64,000 nucleotides of DNA from Azolla pinnata (taxonomy: Eukaryota > Streptophyta > Polypodiopsida > Salviniales > Salviniaceae). The notes under the pieces are model-generated. The model was not told where the DNA came from. It searched no databases and saw only the letters and a program-made list of their open reading frames with translations. Shown here one piece after another: positions 21,407-33,000 of this stretch; position 1 is the first letter of the stretch; each line of letters begins with the position of its first letter. A program made the position numbers and the translations under genes. The stretch is taken from contig JBBBWG010010889.1 in the NCBI GenBank assembly GCA_037176905.1, positions 25,111 through 89,110 of the forward strand. Reading direction: 5' to 3'.

Positions 21407-22185
21407 GAATGAATCACCACAGCCGTCAGCTACATCGAGTTACTACTGTGGACCTGAGACCTGTTTTAGGAACAACCTTAAAAGCTTTTTCCCAAGGAGC
21501 AAGTCTTCACAGTATCACCATGAATGAAATCTTCTCAAATTTGAGCTCAACCCTAATGAGCCAATGCCATACCGACTAGTTCCAAGGACATAGCCATCTT
21601 CATTTGCCCTCTATTCTCCCAATGCCATGATACAGAACAATGCTTGCTCGATGAGGTGGCTACAAAAGAGCCTACTGTCCTCCATGCCACGGTCGTCATT
21701 GCTGCTTGGTTTAATTGTTTCAGGGCAAGGGATAAAAGAGTGAACCATTCTATCATGTGCTTCCAAGAATGCTAAGATTTTAATGATTCAGGTACATAGA
21801 AGCCATGACAAAGGTAAGGCTTGGCAAATCCAATACGTAAGGCTTTTAATGGGGGGGGCAGAACATCTATCCATGAATTAGCATTTGAGTTTACCTTCCT
21901 TAATGGTCTAAAATACGCATAGAACGAATGTAATCTTTCAAATATACACCACATACTTCAGTTACTATACAAAAAGCTTATTGCCATCATTATTAAAGAA
22001 TAGCATTCAGTATAGGCACTTGAATGGGATGGTCATTCAGATTGCTGAACTTTTTCATGACCATGGGCTAGATTTAAAGAAAGATCTTGGCCCTTGGCAA
22101 CAAAAATTACTACCATGGTACAAACTCCGTTTGTAAACAGATGCCGATGTTGCACAAAACTTTAGGTCCGCAACAAAGTGTCGAG
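21407..22185. other. Intergenic region upstream of the AlkB-type gene
   Basis: This holds the promoter and leader of the AlkB-type gene. No gene is recognised. A 68-codon minus-strand frame at 21553-21756 has no family features. Confidence 0.6.
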
Positions 22186-22952
22186 TCAGCATATCGGCTC
22201 CAGAATAACCGAGCATTGGTCGCAAGCGTGATGGTCTTGTAGGGAGCATGCCTGTAATTTGGCGAGAGGCGGAAGCTGAAATGCTTGAGGATCAGAACGA
22301 TGACGATCTTGGCTTCGATCACAGCAACCTGTTGGCCAATGCAGTTCCGTGCTCCGATCCCCAAATGGTATAAACCGTAGGGATGTTTGCAAGCATTCAT
22401 GGCTCCATTGGAGGAGCGTTCGGGCTTGAACTCATCGGCATCATCTCCCCAAATGTCCTTCATGGTTCCATTGGAGAAGCATTCAGGCTCGAACTCATCG
22501 GCATCATCTCCCCAAATGTCCTTCATGGTTCCATTGGAGAAGCATTCAGGCTTGAACTCATCGGCATCATCTCCCCATATGTCCTTCCTCCTATGGATGT
22601 ATAGGCATTCTTCCACGATCGCAGTACCTGGTGGCAAAGTCCGAGAACCTAGTTTGAACTCCTCCTTGTTCGGCTTCACGATGCGGCGTCCAGGTTCAGG
22701 CACCGGAGGATACAACCTTAAAAATCTCATTCAGAACCATGCCCACCTGCCATGCTAACCTCACATTACCTCCTTGCCACTCACTCCACAAAACACACTA
22801 TATCTTTGCTTTAAGCTGAACATGAGAAAAACAAAAACTAAGACTTCTTACCAGTTTCAATCTGCTCAATGTGTTGGAATTTAGATCTTTGTTGCCACCG
22901 CACACTTCCAAAACCTCTTGCCTCGCCTTGTCCTGCCACTCTTGATCACCAC
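22186..22952 (-). pseudogene. Cytochrome P450 (CYP72-clan-like) C-terminal fragment, frameshifted
   Basis: Two exons of a P450 are visible. Exon A (22852-22952) encodes EWQDKARQEVLEVCGGN...LSRLKL. Exon B starts at 22746 with VGMVLNE, then LRLYPPVPEPGRR, the PERF-region motif DIWGDDADEFKPE, the heme-loop region GIGARNCIGQQVA and a tail ending ILEPIC plus stop. The copy is broken. One extra base follows VLNE, before LRLYPP. A lost T and an extra G around the heme loop change the usual FIPFGIG to YHLGIG. A further shift precedes the last residues. A 63-bp block is present three times in frame. No upstream exon with the I-helix or substrate-recognition regions is found, so it is 5'-truncated. The Cys heme ligand codon survives. 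It is most likely non-functional. Confidence 0.88.
22401..22589 (-). repeat. 63-bp in-frame triplication inside the P450 relic
   Basis: Copies lie at 22401-22463, 22464-22526 and 22527-22589. Each encodes a 21-residue block around DIWGDDADEF-KPE. Copies 2 and 3 are nearly identical, and copy 1 carries several changes. A normal P450 has this block once. Confidence 0.95.
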
Positions 22953-24670
22953 CTACATGCTACGGTAGGTAAAAACAAATCTACTAGTAGCAAATAATAT
23001 TGTTTATTGGGGTTTCCAATCCCACAGATTCGTAGCTTAGCTCCTTCAGCTCGTGGATTTGCCTCCAACTGGGTAGTTCTCTTTCTTTCATTAATGAAAG
23101 TTTCTTTGTTTGCAATTTTCAGGAGGAAGATTTTGGTCATTATGTATTGCCCATTCACCTCTAAGGTCGATATTTGAAAATAATTAATTAAGACTAACTA
23201 GATGAATCGACTTAACCACTTATTTGATAATGTAACAGAAACAATGGGTTACAATGCTTGTGTGTGCGTGTGTGAGTGAAAAGATTAGTTTAATAAATAG
23301 ATACACAAGATGAGAATGAATTAGTCGGCAAGAAGACACAAGAAGAAGATAGAACTCGATTATCAAAATAGAAGTGAGCCCCATGAGGTGTTTACAAACA
23401 AGCCCCTAAAATTCTCCCATAAATGGTGTAGTTGGTAGGCAATCTACCTATAAGCATTGTCTTCAACAAGGCATAATACTCCATTGGTTTTTAATACCTA
23501 GAGAAATATCTCGTTTATATATACGTAAGGCTCTCGTCACATACAGAAGTACTTGATTACACATATGGTTGAGATCGATAGCTGAACAATATTCTTCATG
23601 AATACGTCCCAAAATAGAACATAATAGCTTGCTACATATCTTTGTGTACTTGACGTCTTCATTTGTAAGGTTTGTAAGAAGTATCGCGGCGCAGTGCAGT
23701 AAGTCATATTCAGCATTTTGTGGGCTCTGAACTTTAGGAAAAGTGAATGTCAATTGAAACCCTCATAGTTGGAAATAGGATCTCTAATGGCTTTTCTCAA
23801 TCTAAAGACCAAGAGAATGTGTAGCCATTTTAAACGATGGAATAAAAAAGCTGAGTCTCGCCTGTAGTTCCTGTAACCACTAACTAATTAATTAGGGCGT
23901 CACACAGAAGTTGATTAGCATTCCACTACACTATTGTATAAAAGGTATTGGATGACCAAAATGCATAACACAATTTACATCCAGACTGTGTTGTAGCTCA
24001 GGTCAGTCATGGATAGCGTTTCAAGTGTGTCCTTCAAACATGGTTGCCAAGCTATGATAGACCATAGGAGGTTACCATCAACCTTTGAGGGGGGTAGATT
24101 ATGCTGCCAATCTAAATTTCCAAACCAGATGAAGCAAAGAGAGAATAAGATTCAAAACAGGATTCACGGGATAAAGACACAATGGGGACCCATGTTGAAC
24201 TAGATTTGTCTCACAAATACCTACTTCCTCCTATGCTCTCTCCATGTGCCAACCTTCGACAATTGTGTAAGCATACGATCGAGACGAGAAGTCATTCTAG
24301 TATCATTTAAGCTATCATCCAACAAGATCGTCGTAAAACAAGTAATATTATGGTCAGCTACTATGATGGTACTAGTCAATGCTGCCTCCATTTCATGAAC
24401 GCTTGCACGCAAATTTTCATTGTCACCGAGAATGCAGTACACTAGTTAAAGTGAAGAGTTACAACAATGCGGGGCACAGAATGCATGCTCCCATGAGATT
24501 GCTGTTAATGATTGATGATGGCGTGTTGAAGATTTCACCCATCATCGTCTATCAAGAATGTGAAACGAATGTTGGAAGGGATGTATTTTATTTGGATTCG
24601 AATTCAGGAAATAATAGGGCATCGAACACGATTGCGTAGCTTGTTACCGCATGGAGCTCTTCTAGCATGA
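22953..24670. other. Gene-poor stretch between the P450 relic and the pectin methylesterase
   Basis: Several short open frames are present on both strands (for example 23463-23753 minus and 24221-24442 minus), but none shows a recognisable motif, signal or splice structure. I see nothing I can support as a gene. Confidence 0.6.
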
Positions 24671-27246
24671 TCATTTAGGAAGCCATTTGGCACCGTCGAT
24701 GAAGGCGACGCTGAGGAAGGGCCTGGCTTGCAGATCGGTGAGGGCGCGAGACCATCGCACGCGGCCCAAGCGACTGGCACCCGGGCCAGAGCACTTGTAC
24801 TCACCGTAGAAGGCGGTCCTGTGGGCGACATGACCGCGAGAGAAGGTTAGGGAAGAGCCGTTTGCCCGGGGAAAGATTCTTCCTTGGGATAAACCAAGAG
24901 TTTCCCATGGATGATGAGGCAGCAACTCATAGGAACCAACATGTGCGGGCGTGTGTGTGTGTGTGTGAGTTTTCAGAAGATATGGTCATGTGGCGTAGAA
25001 CCCATAAACATTCAACAGCCTTGGTTGAATTGGACAAGTTTGAGAAAGAACATCTTGATCCATGAAACTGGAGAGAGAGAGAGAGAGAGAGACTTACTTC
25101 TGGTTAGCAGCTACGCCGAAGTCATTCCAGCCCTCGGGCGTGATGATGGCGGCTAGATAGGTGTATGCAAAGACGACCCTGGAGTAAGCTCCCCACGCCC
25201 TGCCAAGGTAGATGGAGCCCGTCCCGCTCAAGACGCATGACACGAAGGAGAAGCCCGTGTTGGACAGCGCCGACTCCCTCTTCTGCGCCGAGATGGAGCC
25301 GTAGGGGTTGGCGATGGAGTGCAGGCTACATTTCTGCGCCATGAAGAAACACCATGAGAGCAGCAAGAACGCGTTTTTTTCTTCTTCTTCTTCTTCTTCT
25401 TCTTCGTTTCTGTTTCTTCTCGCTCTGATTTTACATGGATCGAGCAAGGCTGAAATGCAAAGGCCAGACAGGGAGCAAAAGCGGGGGAGGAGGACGCACG
25501 TAGAAGAGGGAGCGAGCATCGCCGAAGATGAAGTCGATGGAGCCCTCGATGAAGCAGTTGTAGTAGTAGTGGCGGCCCTCCTTGTCGTAGAGCGTGTCCT
25601 GGGCGCCGTAGAAGTTGCAGCGGTAGAAGGCGGCCTTGTCGCCTTGGATGCGCAGGGCGACGGCCTGGCGGCCCACAGCACCGGCAGCAGGGGCCCGCGC
25701 CGTGTTCTGCAGACAGACAGACGAAGACGAAGACGAAGACGATGAAGACGAAGAAGACGAAGGAAGAAGACGAAGACGAAGACGAAGACGAAGACGAAGA
25801 AGGAAGAAGACGCACAGAAACAAGTCAGAACACAAAAACAAAACACACACAATATGTAAAATACAGTTGTAAGTTCTGATCTGGCTCTGTTCAAGGTTTT
25901 AGGGTTTAGGATTTAGGATTTAGGGTTTAGGGTTTAGGGTTTAGGGTTTAGGGTTTAGGGTTTAGGGGGCTTCGGTTCTAGGGTTTACGAAGCGATCGAC
26001 CGATGGATCGATCGATCGTTCACTGTGTATCGATGGGTTGATAAATCTGGCCGATGTTGCAGCATATAGCCGATCGATCGTGTGCAATTATCGACCGGCC
26101 GACCGATCGATCACTGGGTAGATAAGGTCGATGATTGCATGCGGCAGCCGCTAGTATACAGCAACCTCGATCTATCTACCCAGTGATTGATCGACCGACC
26201 GATAATCCCGCCGATGTCGCTGTATGTATGCCGTATGTATGCCCATCGTGGAGCCGATGCGCGATCGGGCCGATTTCCCCACCGGCACCGGCAGCAGCTT
26301 CATCCTCCCCATCGGGTCAGCTGCTGTTGCTAGTCCCACGAAACAGCGGCCTGAAGCTGCCGCGCTGGGCATGGGTACAGATGCAGGAGCAGCACACAGA
26401 GAGAGAGAGAGAGAGAGCCCGACGCATGCAAATGCAAAATGCGAGCCCGATGATGTTCTGTGTTCTTCGGTCTGTTTTTTTTTTTTTTTAATCCTTCCTT
26501 TATTGTTTCATCACCTTGAAGGAGATGTCGAGGGCGATGAAGTTGTCGGCCTCGACGGCGACGGACGCGCTGCCGTAGGTGCCGAGCGGCTTGCCGTCCT
26601 TGCCGAGCGTGGACGCGGTGTCGCCCCACTGGATGGTCGTGAGCGCGGCGCTCTCGCCCTTGAGCGTCACGAACTGGCGGCCGGACGGGACGAGCACCTT
26701 CTCCGCGTAGATGCCCTTCTTGACGTAGATGATCACGCGCTGCGCGTTGTTGACGGGCAAGCTGTTGATGGCGGCCTGCACGGTGCGGAAGCGGCCGCTG
26801 CCGTCCTTGGCCACCACGATGATCCTCGCCGTCGCGTTCACACTGCTGCTGCTGCCGTTGGCCGCGAGGATGCGCTTCTTCCGCAGCACCGACCCGACGC
26901 TCTTCACCGTCTCCGCGAACACGCGGTCGTCGAGCGCCCGCGGCCGGCGCGGCAGGTGGTCCTCGTCCAGCGCGTCCTCGCCGGCCTCCGGAACCACGCT
27001 GCGGCTCACCCACTCGATCCACTCGTCCAGGGTCTCGTTCGCACCCGCGCCCGTCGCACGCGCCGCATTCTGCGCCAGCATCGCCGACGACGCCACCAGG
27101 ACAATGGCACTCGCCAGCATCGCGAGCTCCACGTTCCCCCTCCTCTTCATCGAGCACCGCTCCATTCCTTGTCTCCCTGGCTCTTCTTCTTCTCCTCCTG
27201 CTTCTTCTTCTTCTTCTGGTTGGATTGCTTCTTTAGCACCTGCCAT
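24671..27246 (-). CDS. Pectin methylesterase (pectinesterase), 4 exons, 440 aa
   Basis: It removes methyl esters from homogalacturonan in the cell wall, controlling wall stiffness. Exons 26515-27246, 25500-25706, 25098-25333 and 24671-24818 sum to 1,323 bases in frame. The N-terminus has acidic low-complexity, then KRRGN and a hydrophobic anchor or signal ([17 protein letters not shown]). A second ATG at [11 protein letters not shown] may be the true start. There is no PME-inhibitor pro-domain; only a short spacer precedes [17 protein letters not shown]. Catalytic residues are all present: Gln258 (RQAVALR), Gln280 and Asp281 (AQDTLYD), nucleophile Asp302 (GSIDFIFG), and Arg358 and Trp360 (LGRAWG). 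The end [10 protein letters not shown] is typical. Coding GC is high. All three introns hold simple repeats, and intron 1 holds a TTTAGGG block. Confidence 0.93.
25376..25402. repeat. (TTC)n in PME intron 2
   Basis: A run of TTC trinucleotides lies between exons 2 and 3 of the pectin methylesterase, about 45 bases from the exon 3 acceptor. On the gene strand it is GAA-rich. Confidence 0.85.
25711..25805 (-). repeat. (GAAGAC)n and CAGA microsatellite serving as the exon 2 polypyrimidine tract
   Basis: GAAGAC/GAAGAA repeats and CAGACAGACAG run directly into the acceptor of PME exon 2. On the gene strand this reads as CTTCGT repeats followed by CTGTCTGTCTGCAG, so the microsatellite itself forms the pyrimidine tract of the 3' splice site. 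Confidence 0.85.
25894..25966. repeat. Interstitial telomere-type (TTTAGGG)n block in PME intron 1
   Basis: About nine units of TTTAGGG, two of them altered to TTTAGGA, end in a GGGGG run. The unit is the standard plant telomere heptamer. CGATCGATC-rich palindromic words follow from 25985 to about 26210. Confidence 0.95.
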
Positions 27247-27703
27247 CAGGTCTGCGCTCGACCGTCTGTTTTATAAGCCGCGACGCGACGGCTTCTCCCT
27301 TCTGCATGCCACCCCATCCCCAGGTGGTCATGCTCCCCCACTTCCTTCACATTACCTCGTGAAATATTCGCCCCGATTACGTCAACCAACGCGTTCCTCT
27401 CTTTGCTCCTCCTCCTTCTTTCCGATTGTTCCTTGTACATGCAGCTCGCTCTCCACCATCACACCTCCACGTCTCGCGATATGCTTGGTTGGCGCTTGCA
27501 TTGCGGATCTACTTCGAGGTCAAACCATCACGCCGCTCGAACGTATGAAGAGATGCATTATAATTGTTGCGGCTGTAATAGGACTTGGGTACTCCGCTCG
27601 AGGAACAAAGCTGTTGAACTTGCGTATTTTACGAGAATCTGTATGCCTGATTTTGCTTGTATTTTACTACAATTTTATCACTACTGAGTGGTGGATATTT
27701 TAC

Positions 27704-27753
<50 letters not shown>

Positions 27754-30028
27754 CGAGATGACAACAAAGGAATCGAGGTCTACGGTAGTAGTTATGCAGC
27801 TGCCACTGCAACTAGAAAACGACAACATAACAGATGCCCCCGATTCATAACCAGCAATTTATTTAGGCCCTCTAGATCGAGATCGAGCAATAGAAGGCAG
27901 GAAATAACACGTTCATGCATTGCTCTGACCACTTTAACGACATAAAGAATTGGGCATCAATTGGGCCATATGTAATTGAGCTAAACTCTAATTATACAAG
28001 AGCGAATGACTCTGCACGCTTTAGAAGAACGTCATTTACGCAATAAGCTCACTCAGCAAGAGAAGAAGAAGGAGATAGTCTCGAGAGCTGTGTCAAACAT
28101 GGCTGAGTCTGAAAAGAGTGATTAAAGCACAAGATCGGCGCTCAACCAGAATGGTTTATAAGGATGAGAGCTTATTCATTGTAACTTTATAACATTGTAC
28201 CGATCATCACAAAGCATTCATGCAAGCAAGCCATTTGGCTCAAAATGAGTATGTACATCACGCCAATATACAATTCTTTCTTTTTTTCTCCGCTCTAGAA
28301 ATAGGTCAACTTGCTTTCGATGCCATGCTTCGTGTTAAAAGGTTAACTTTCCCCACTCCGGTCAAAAAGATTATCTGGTCTCGATTAGAAGTTGACTTTT
28401 GTGCCCAAGGAAGTTTTGAACCTCTTACCTTGGGTTTTGTGTCTTACAACATCCTCTTTTTAGACTTTGACAACAGAACACAGCAGCGGTTTACAATTAA
28501 ACTTTATTGCTAGTTTGCACAACAACTTAAAATTCACACTATCATGTTGAGAATCCATTACAGCACTTGAAATATACGTGATTAACAATACATATATTAT
28601 AATGTTAGAAATCTTTCTTCATTTTCATCGGCGTGAGCTTAGTAACCATTTCCTCTATTTGGAGATCTTTGTAGACTTGTTTGGAAACAAAAACTCATCG
28701 TAATCACTGCCGAAAAGGTATTACATACGCGCCTTGGTGAATAACTAGATAATACTTCAAATGACTGGATACATTATTCAAAATTGGATGCACAAGAATG
28801 TGTGACCTTACTGGTCAGAACACATCACGTCGAGAATCGAGTTCAACACGTGCACAAACATGTGCTTATCGAATATTCAAAGAATGCAGTGCAAGTAGAA
28901 ACCGTGTGCAAGCACACATTACTGTTGGTAAACAGATGGCTTCTCTCGATTATTGGCTTAGTTCCTCTTGTATGCCCTTTCAACTGTAGGATGAACTAGA
29001 CTCCAACTCTATTGCAAGCACACCTAAAGCCTAATGCAATCTTGAGTTAATATATTTTCTGTTATCCATTTTGATCTTTCCCTGGTTCTTGCACCAGCGT
29101 CCATCCAACGAAGTCAATTCAAGTCTTTCTTTCATTAGAACAAGTCGGTGGCTTCGAGTGCCAATAACAGTGTAACTTAGTTTATGGTCGACGGTTTGCC
29201 CAATGCGATTAATTGCAATTGTCCACGAAGCGACTCCTACACGAGTAAAGCCAAGGAAGATGGCATACAAGAGGAACTAAGCCAATAATCGAGAGAAAGA
29301 GCAAGAGGAAGTTGTCAATCTGGATGGTAAAAATCGAGTTCTCATTACACGAACGCATCGAACTAGTTCGAGGTACTCTGTAACGAAAGCCACCAAATTA
29401 ATTATCTTTGCACATAGGCGTAAACAAGTCAAGCAAATTCTTCCTTGCAAGTAGGCCAGTATCGACATGTACGTAACAGTAGAGCCGCCGAGTAGTTTCG
29501 ATAAAGAAGACATGGATTCCCCCGGGCTTCAGAGAAATCTTAACAAGATATTGTCCAAAAACCAACAAAGCAAATGCATCTCAAAATCGCCGAGGCACGA
29601 TCTATTCATCGAAACAACACCAGACCTTCCGATCTCAACCGAGATGAAGCCTTTTGGTTGTATCATCACACAGATGCCGTGATCGGTGAGCCCCCGACGA
29701 AGGAGAGATTGCTCTGGCATCGGAACTCTCAACCGATTTCGTGCAAGCTGAAAGGAGAGCCGATTTCGCTGCGAAAGCAACGGAAACTCTTCTTTCTTCC
29801 TCGCGATACTGCTTCTTCCTCGTGAATTCACGCCCTTCAAATCCGACAAGAGCAGGTGGAGAAGGTTTGGCTGGCCATGGCCATGGCCACATGTTGCACA
29901 TTTCAGTTCAGAAATTCCAGAAAACATGTAGACATGGCAAGTTTGAAGTAATGGTGTTTGTGCATTTTGCCATGCTTGGTCTGGCAGTGAAGTAGAGAGC
30001 GAGACGCAGAGATCGGGAGCGAGGGGAC
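27247..30028. other. Divergent intergenic region between PME (-) and TOP3B (+)
   Basis: No gene is recognised. It contains the promoters of both genes and a (TG)n(TA)n microsatellite at 27704-27753. A 132-codon minus-strand frame at 29529-29927, just before the topoisomerase start, lacks any family motif. Confidence 0.65.
27704..27753. repeat. (TG)n(TA)n compound microsatellite
   Basis: A run of TG dinucleotides passes directly into TA dinucleotides upstream of the pectin methylesterase. It is purely simple sequence. Confidence 0.95.
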
Positions 30029-33000
30029 ATGGCTCCTACCGTGCTCATGGTATGCAGAGATCCGCTTCTTCTCTTTTGCTATCTCCGTCTATTTGGAACG
30101 TTCGTTTCAGCCGTGGCTTCTTCTAGCCAGCTTTGTCATTTCGCCGTACCCTTTCTTTGCAAACGCATGCTTGTTTACGCCTGTTTCTTCTTCTTCGTCC
30201 GTTCTTCGTTCCTTTGCAGGTTGCCGAGAAACCGAGCATTGCTTCTTCTATCGCAACGATGCTTTCATCTGGCCGGGTATTTTGTCCAGTAGTTTCCAGC
30301 TTATTTTCTGAGTTTTTCTTAGGCTTTTCACCCCTTGTTGGAAGATTATTGCTGCTGAAAATTGCGTCTTCCTAGTTATACCTCAGGCAAGCCAAAATGC
30401 CATCCCCAAAATGGCCTTTATCAGACCTAACAGAGTCGTGCAATTTGTTGATGTCTTCTCGTCCAAATGCACGCAGTAAAGCGAACTTCCCTTTCGATTC
30501 CAACCTCCTAAAAGAGAACAAATTGAACCTAAGTTGCTGTGAACTAGAATTTTAGGCTAGGTTTTGATGAAGCTGCTTTGGCAAAAAAGCAGTTTTTCAC
30601 TTCTTTTTCTTTTTTCTTTATTTTATTGGTTCATGTTTCTTTAGTAGCATCGTCATTATCTTAATTGTTTTGGTGTAAAAGAAATTAAGAAAATAATGAT
30701 ACTACTAGCCATCATATTGATAAACTATTTTTATGAACTATGTGAAACTGATTAGAATTTATATTATTTTATACATTGGTTATCCAACCTTCACTAAATT
30801 AGACATTTCAGTTTACAATTCAAAACATGATGTTTGTTTTCCATTTACTTGTCAACAATATGTGATATGCGATATGCATTAGGACAGGATTGGATTCTTG
30901 AGGTTTTTTTTAAATATTTTATCTTTTTTCTTCTATGAAGGCTACAACAAGACGGTCATATTTGGAAGTGCATGAATTCAATGGAAGTTTCAAAGGAATG
31001 CAAGTGCGTTACAGAGTCACTTCAGTGATTGGTCACGTTTTCAGGTATTTCTTCTAGAATCTTTGAATTTTCTTGCCCGAAGATATTAATCCATGTACTT
31101 CAGACTGATATACTTTATTTGCAGCTGAAGTATTAATAAAAAGAGTAACAGGAAAACGCATTCATTCTCAGATCGTATTAAAAAACATACTGTAAAACTA
31201 GAGCATTATGATGGGACTCCCTTAACCACTTGCTATTTGCTAGGAAGATGACTATCTCGTAGACTTTGAGTTCTCAAGCAATTCACTCGTAGTTTATTTG
31301 AAAGTAACTTTAGACAGAAACATGGTGATTTGTGTCACACAAATAAAATACCTATTTTTAGGAAAACGCAAAGAAGAGGAAGAAAATCAAGTAAATCAGT
31401 CATAGATTTAGCCCCTATTTAAGGGCATGATCACCGTTGTTATATGAATAGTTCGTGATTAGTAGATTCTTTTATCTTCATCAATCATAATCTTTTCTAC
31501 TAAACAATTCTGATTGAATAGTCCAAATTGTTTTACTCTACTTGCTTATATTATTACTCTTGCAAACGTGCAATCTCGGTATCCATAAACTCTATTTTTT
31601 AATTTGCTCTCCAACCATAATTCAGCTCATCTCCTAGCTCAAAACCCCAATGATTTCAACGTGAAACATATTATTGGAGCTGCATGGCCCATAGATCCTC
31701 AACAATGGTGGCCTTTTTTGTCAGATTTCCTTGATTTATCCTTGGCATCTTTTTGGATGCCCCCCTGTCCATAACAGACAAGGAAAATGATTAATCGAGG
31801 AAACTAATTGGAAATATAACCAAAGCAAGTCTTAGCTCCATGGAAAACATTTCAAAATTGTAGAGATTTTTTTTTTCTGTTCAATGCTAAGATGCATGCA
31901 GTTGATTTTTACTGAGAGATCAGATTATTTCAAGGTAAGTCTCTAGATATGTTGACGACTGTTGTTATCTTTGAGCAAGACCTCATGCACATGTTTTCGT
32001 ATTGACATTTGACAAAGCTCTAAATGCACATGCAATGATGTTTGTTTGTGCGAAAGTATGCCTAGAAAAGAAGACAACCATGTTAAATATATAATCACAG
32101 ACACATGTGTGCGTGACCAGCAATGCTAATTTTTTCACCAAGCAGAGAAAGTGTAAAATAGAGGTGTTTACGAATAAGACTTTAGATCACACAATTGTCG
32201 TTGAAAGATGTAAACATTGTCTTTGTTTATTAAATATCTCATCTTTAAGCATAAAGAAATTTGGATAGATATTTGCAGTGAGCAACAAGGTTTGTCATTT
32301 TTCTCAAGATGATATTAATTTTTCTACTTCATGTTTTGGAGTACAGTGTTGATTTTCCTGCGAAATTTCAAAATTGGGAGACCACTGACCCTAAAGATCT
32401 ATTTCAAGCTCCTATCATAAAATCGGAAGCCAATCCTAAGGTGATTATTCTACATAATTACTGTTGATGCATTCACTCTACATGAATATAGTGCCGTTTA
32501 GATAACGTTGCTGGTCATCATCTATCTTAGGGAATTCTTATCTCGTGCAATATGAAAATTGAAACACGTGAATTAAGGTTCAGGCCAGCATGAAGAGTGA
32601 AATATCATTGATGTCAGCCTAATTGAGGAATTTTTGGATATCCTTCTTGCTATTGTCTTGTTCATTGTAAAGGTATTCAGAAGAGCAGCGCAGCCATATT
32701 ATTGTTGCAGAGTCTGTCGTAGCACCAAATGCAAAGTAGTGATTAAGTTGTTTAGTAGCAATTAATTATGAAAATATAAAATAATTATATCAAGTGTATA
32801 ATTACAACAATTTTGTTAATGATTTAAAATACCTAAGAGCATTGCTATTTTCCTGAAAAGATGCTATTCAACTTATCAACTATTGAGTGCTGTCAGACAG
32901 TTAGTTGTTATGTGTCTGTTCACGGAACTTTCTGGATACTCTCTTCTTCATAGAGCAGTTCTTTACAAGAACATTTCAGCCTTGTTTTTCTTGTTGCAGA

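Noticed and set aside
21553-21756. Possible PPR-repeat relic
   Set aside because: A few residues recall PPR spacing (VAWRTV, VSWHW), but there is no repeat periodicity and stops surround it.
22946-23158. Upstream P450 exon
   Set aside because: The frame lacks the I-helix and any P450 residue pattern, so the relic seems truncated at 22952.
29529-29927. 132-codon minus-strand gene before TOP3B
   Set aside because: No domain, signal or splice support; it overlaps the likely TOP3B promoter.
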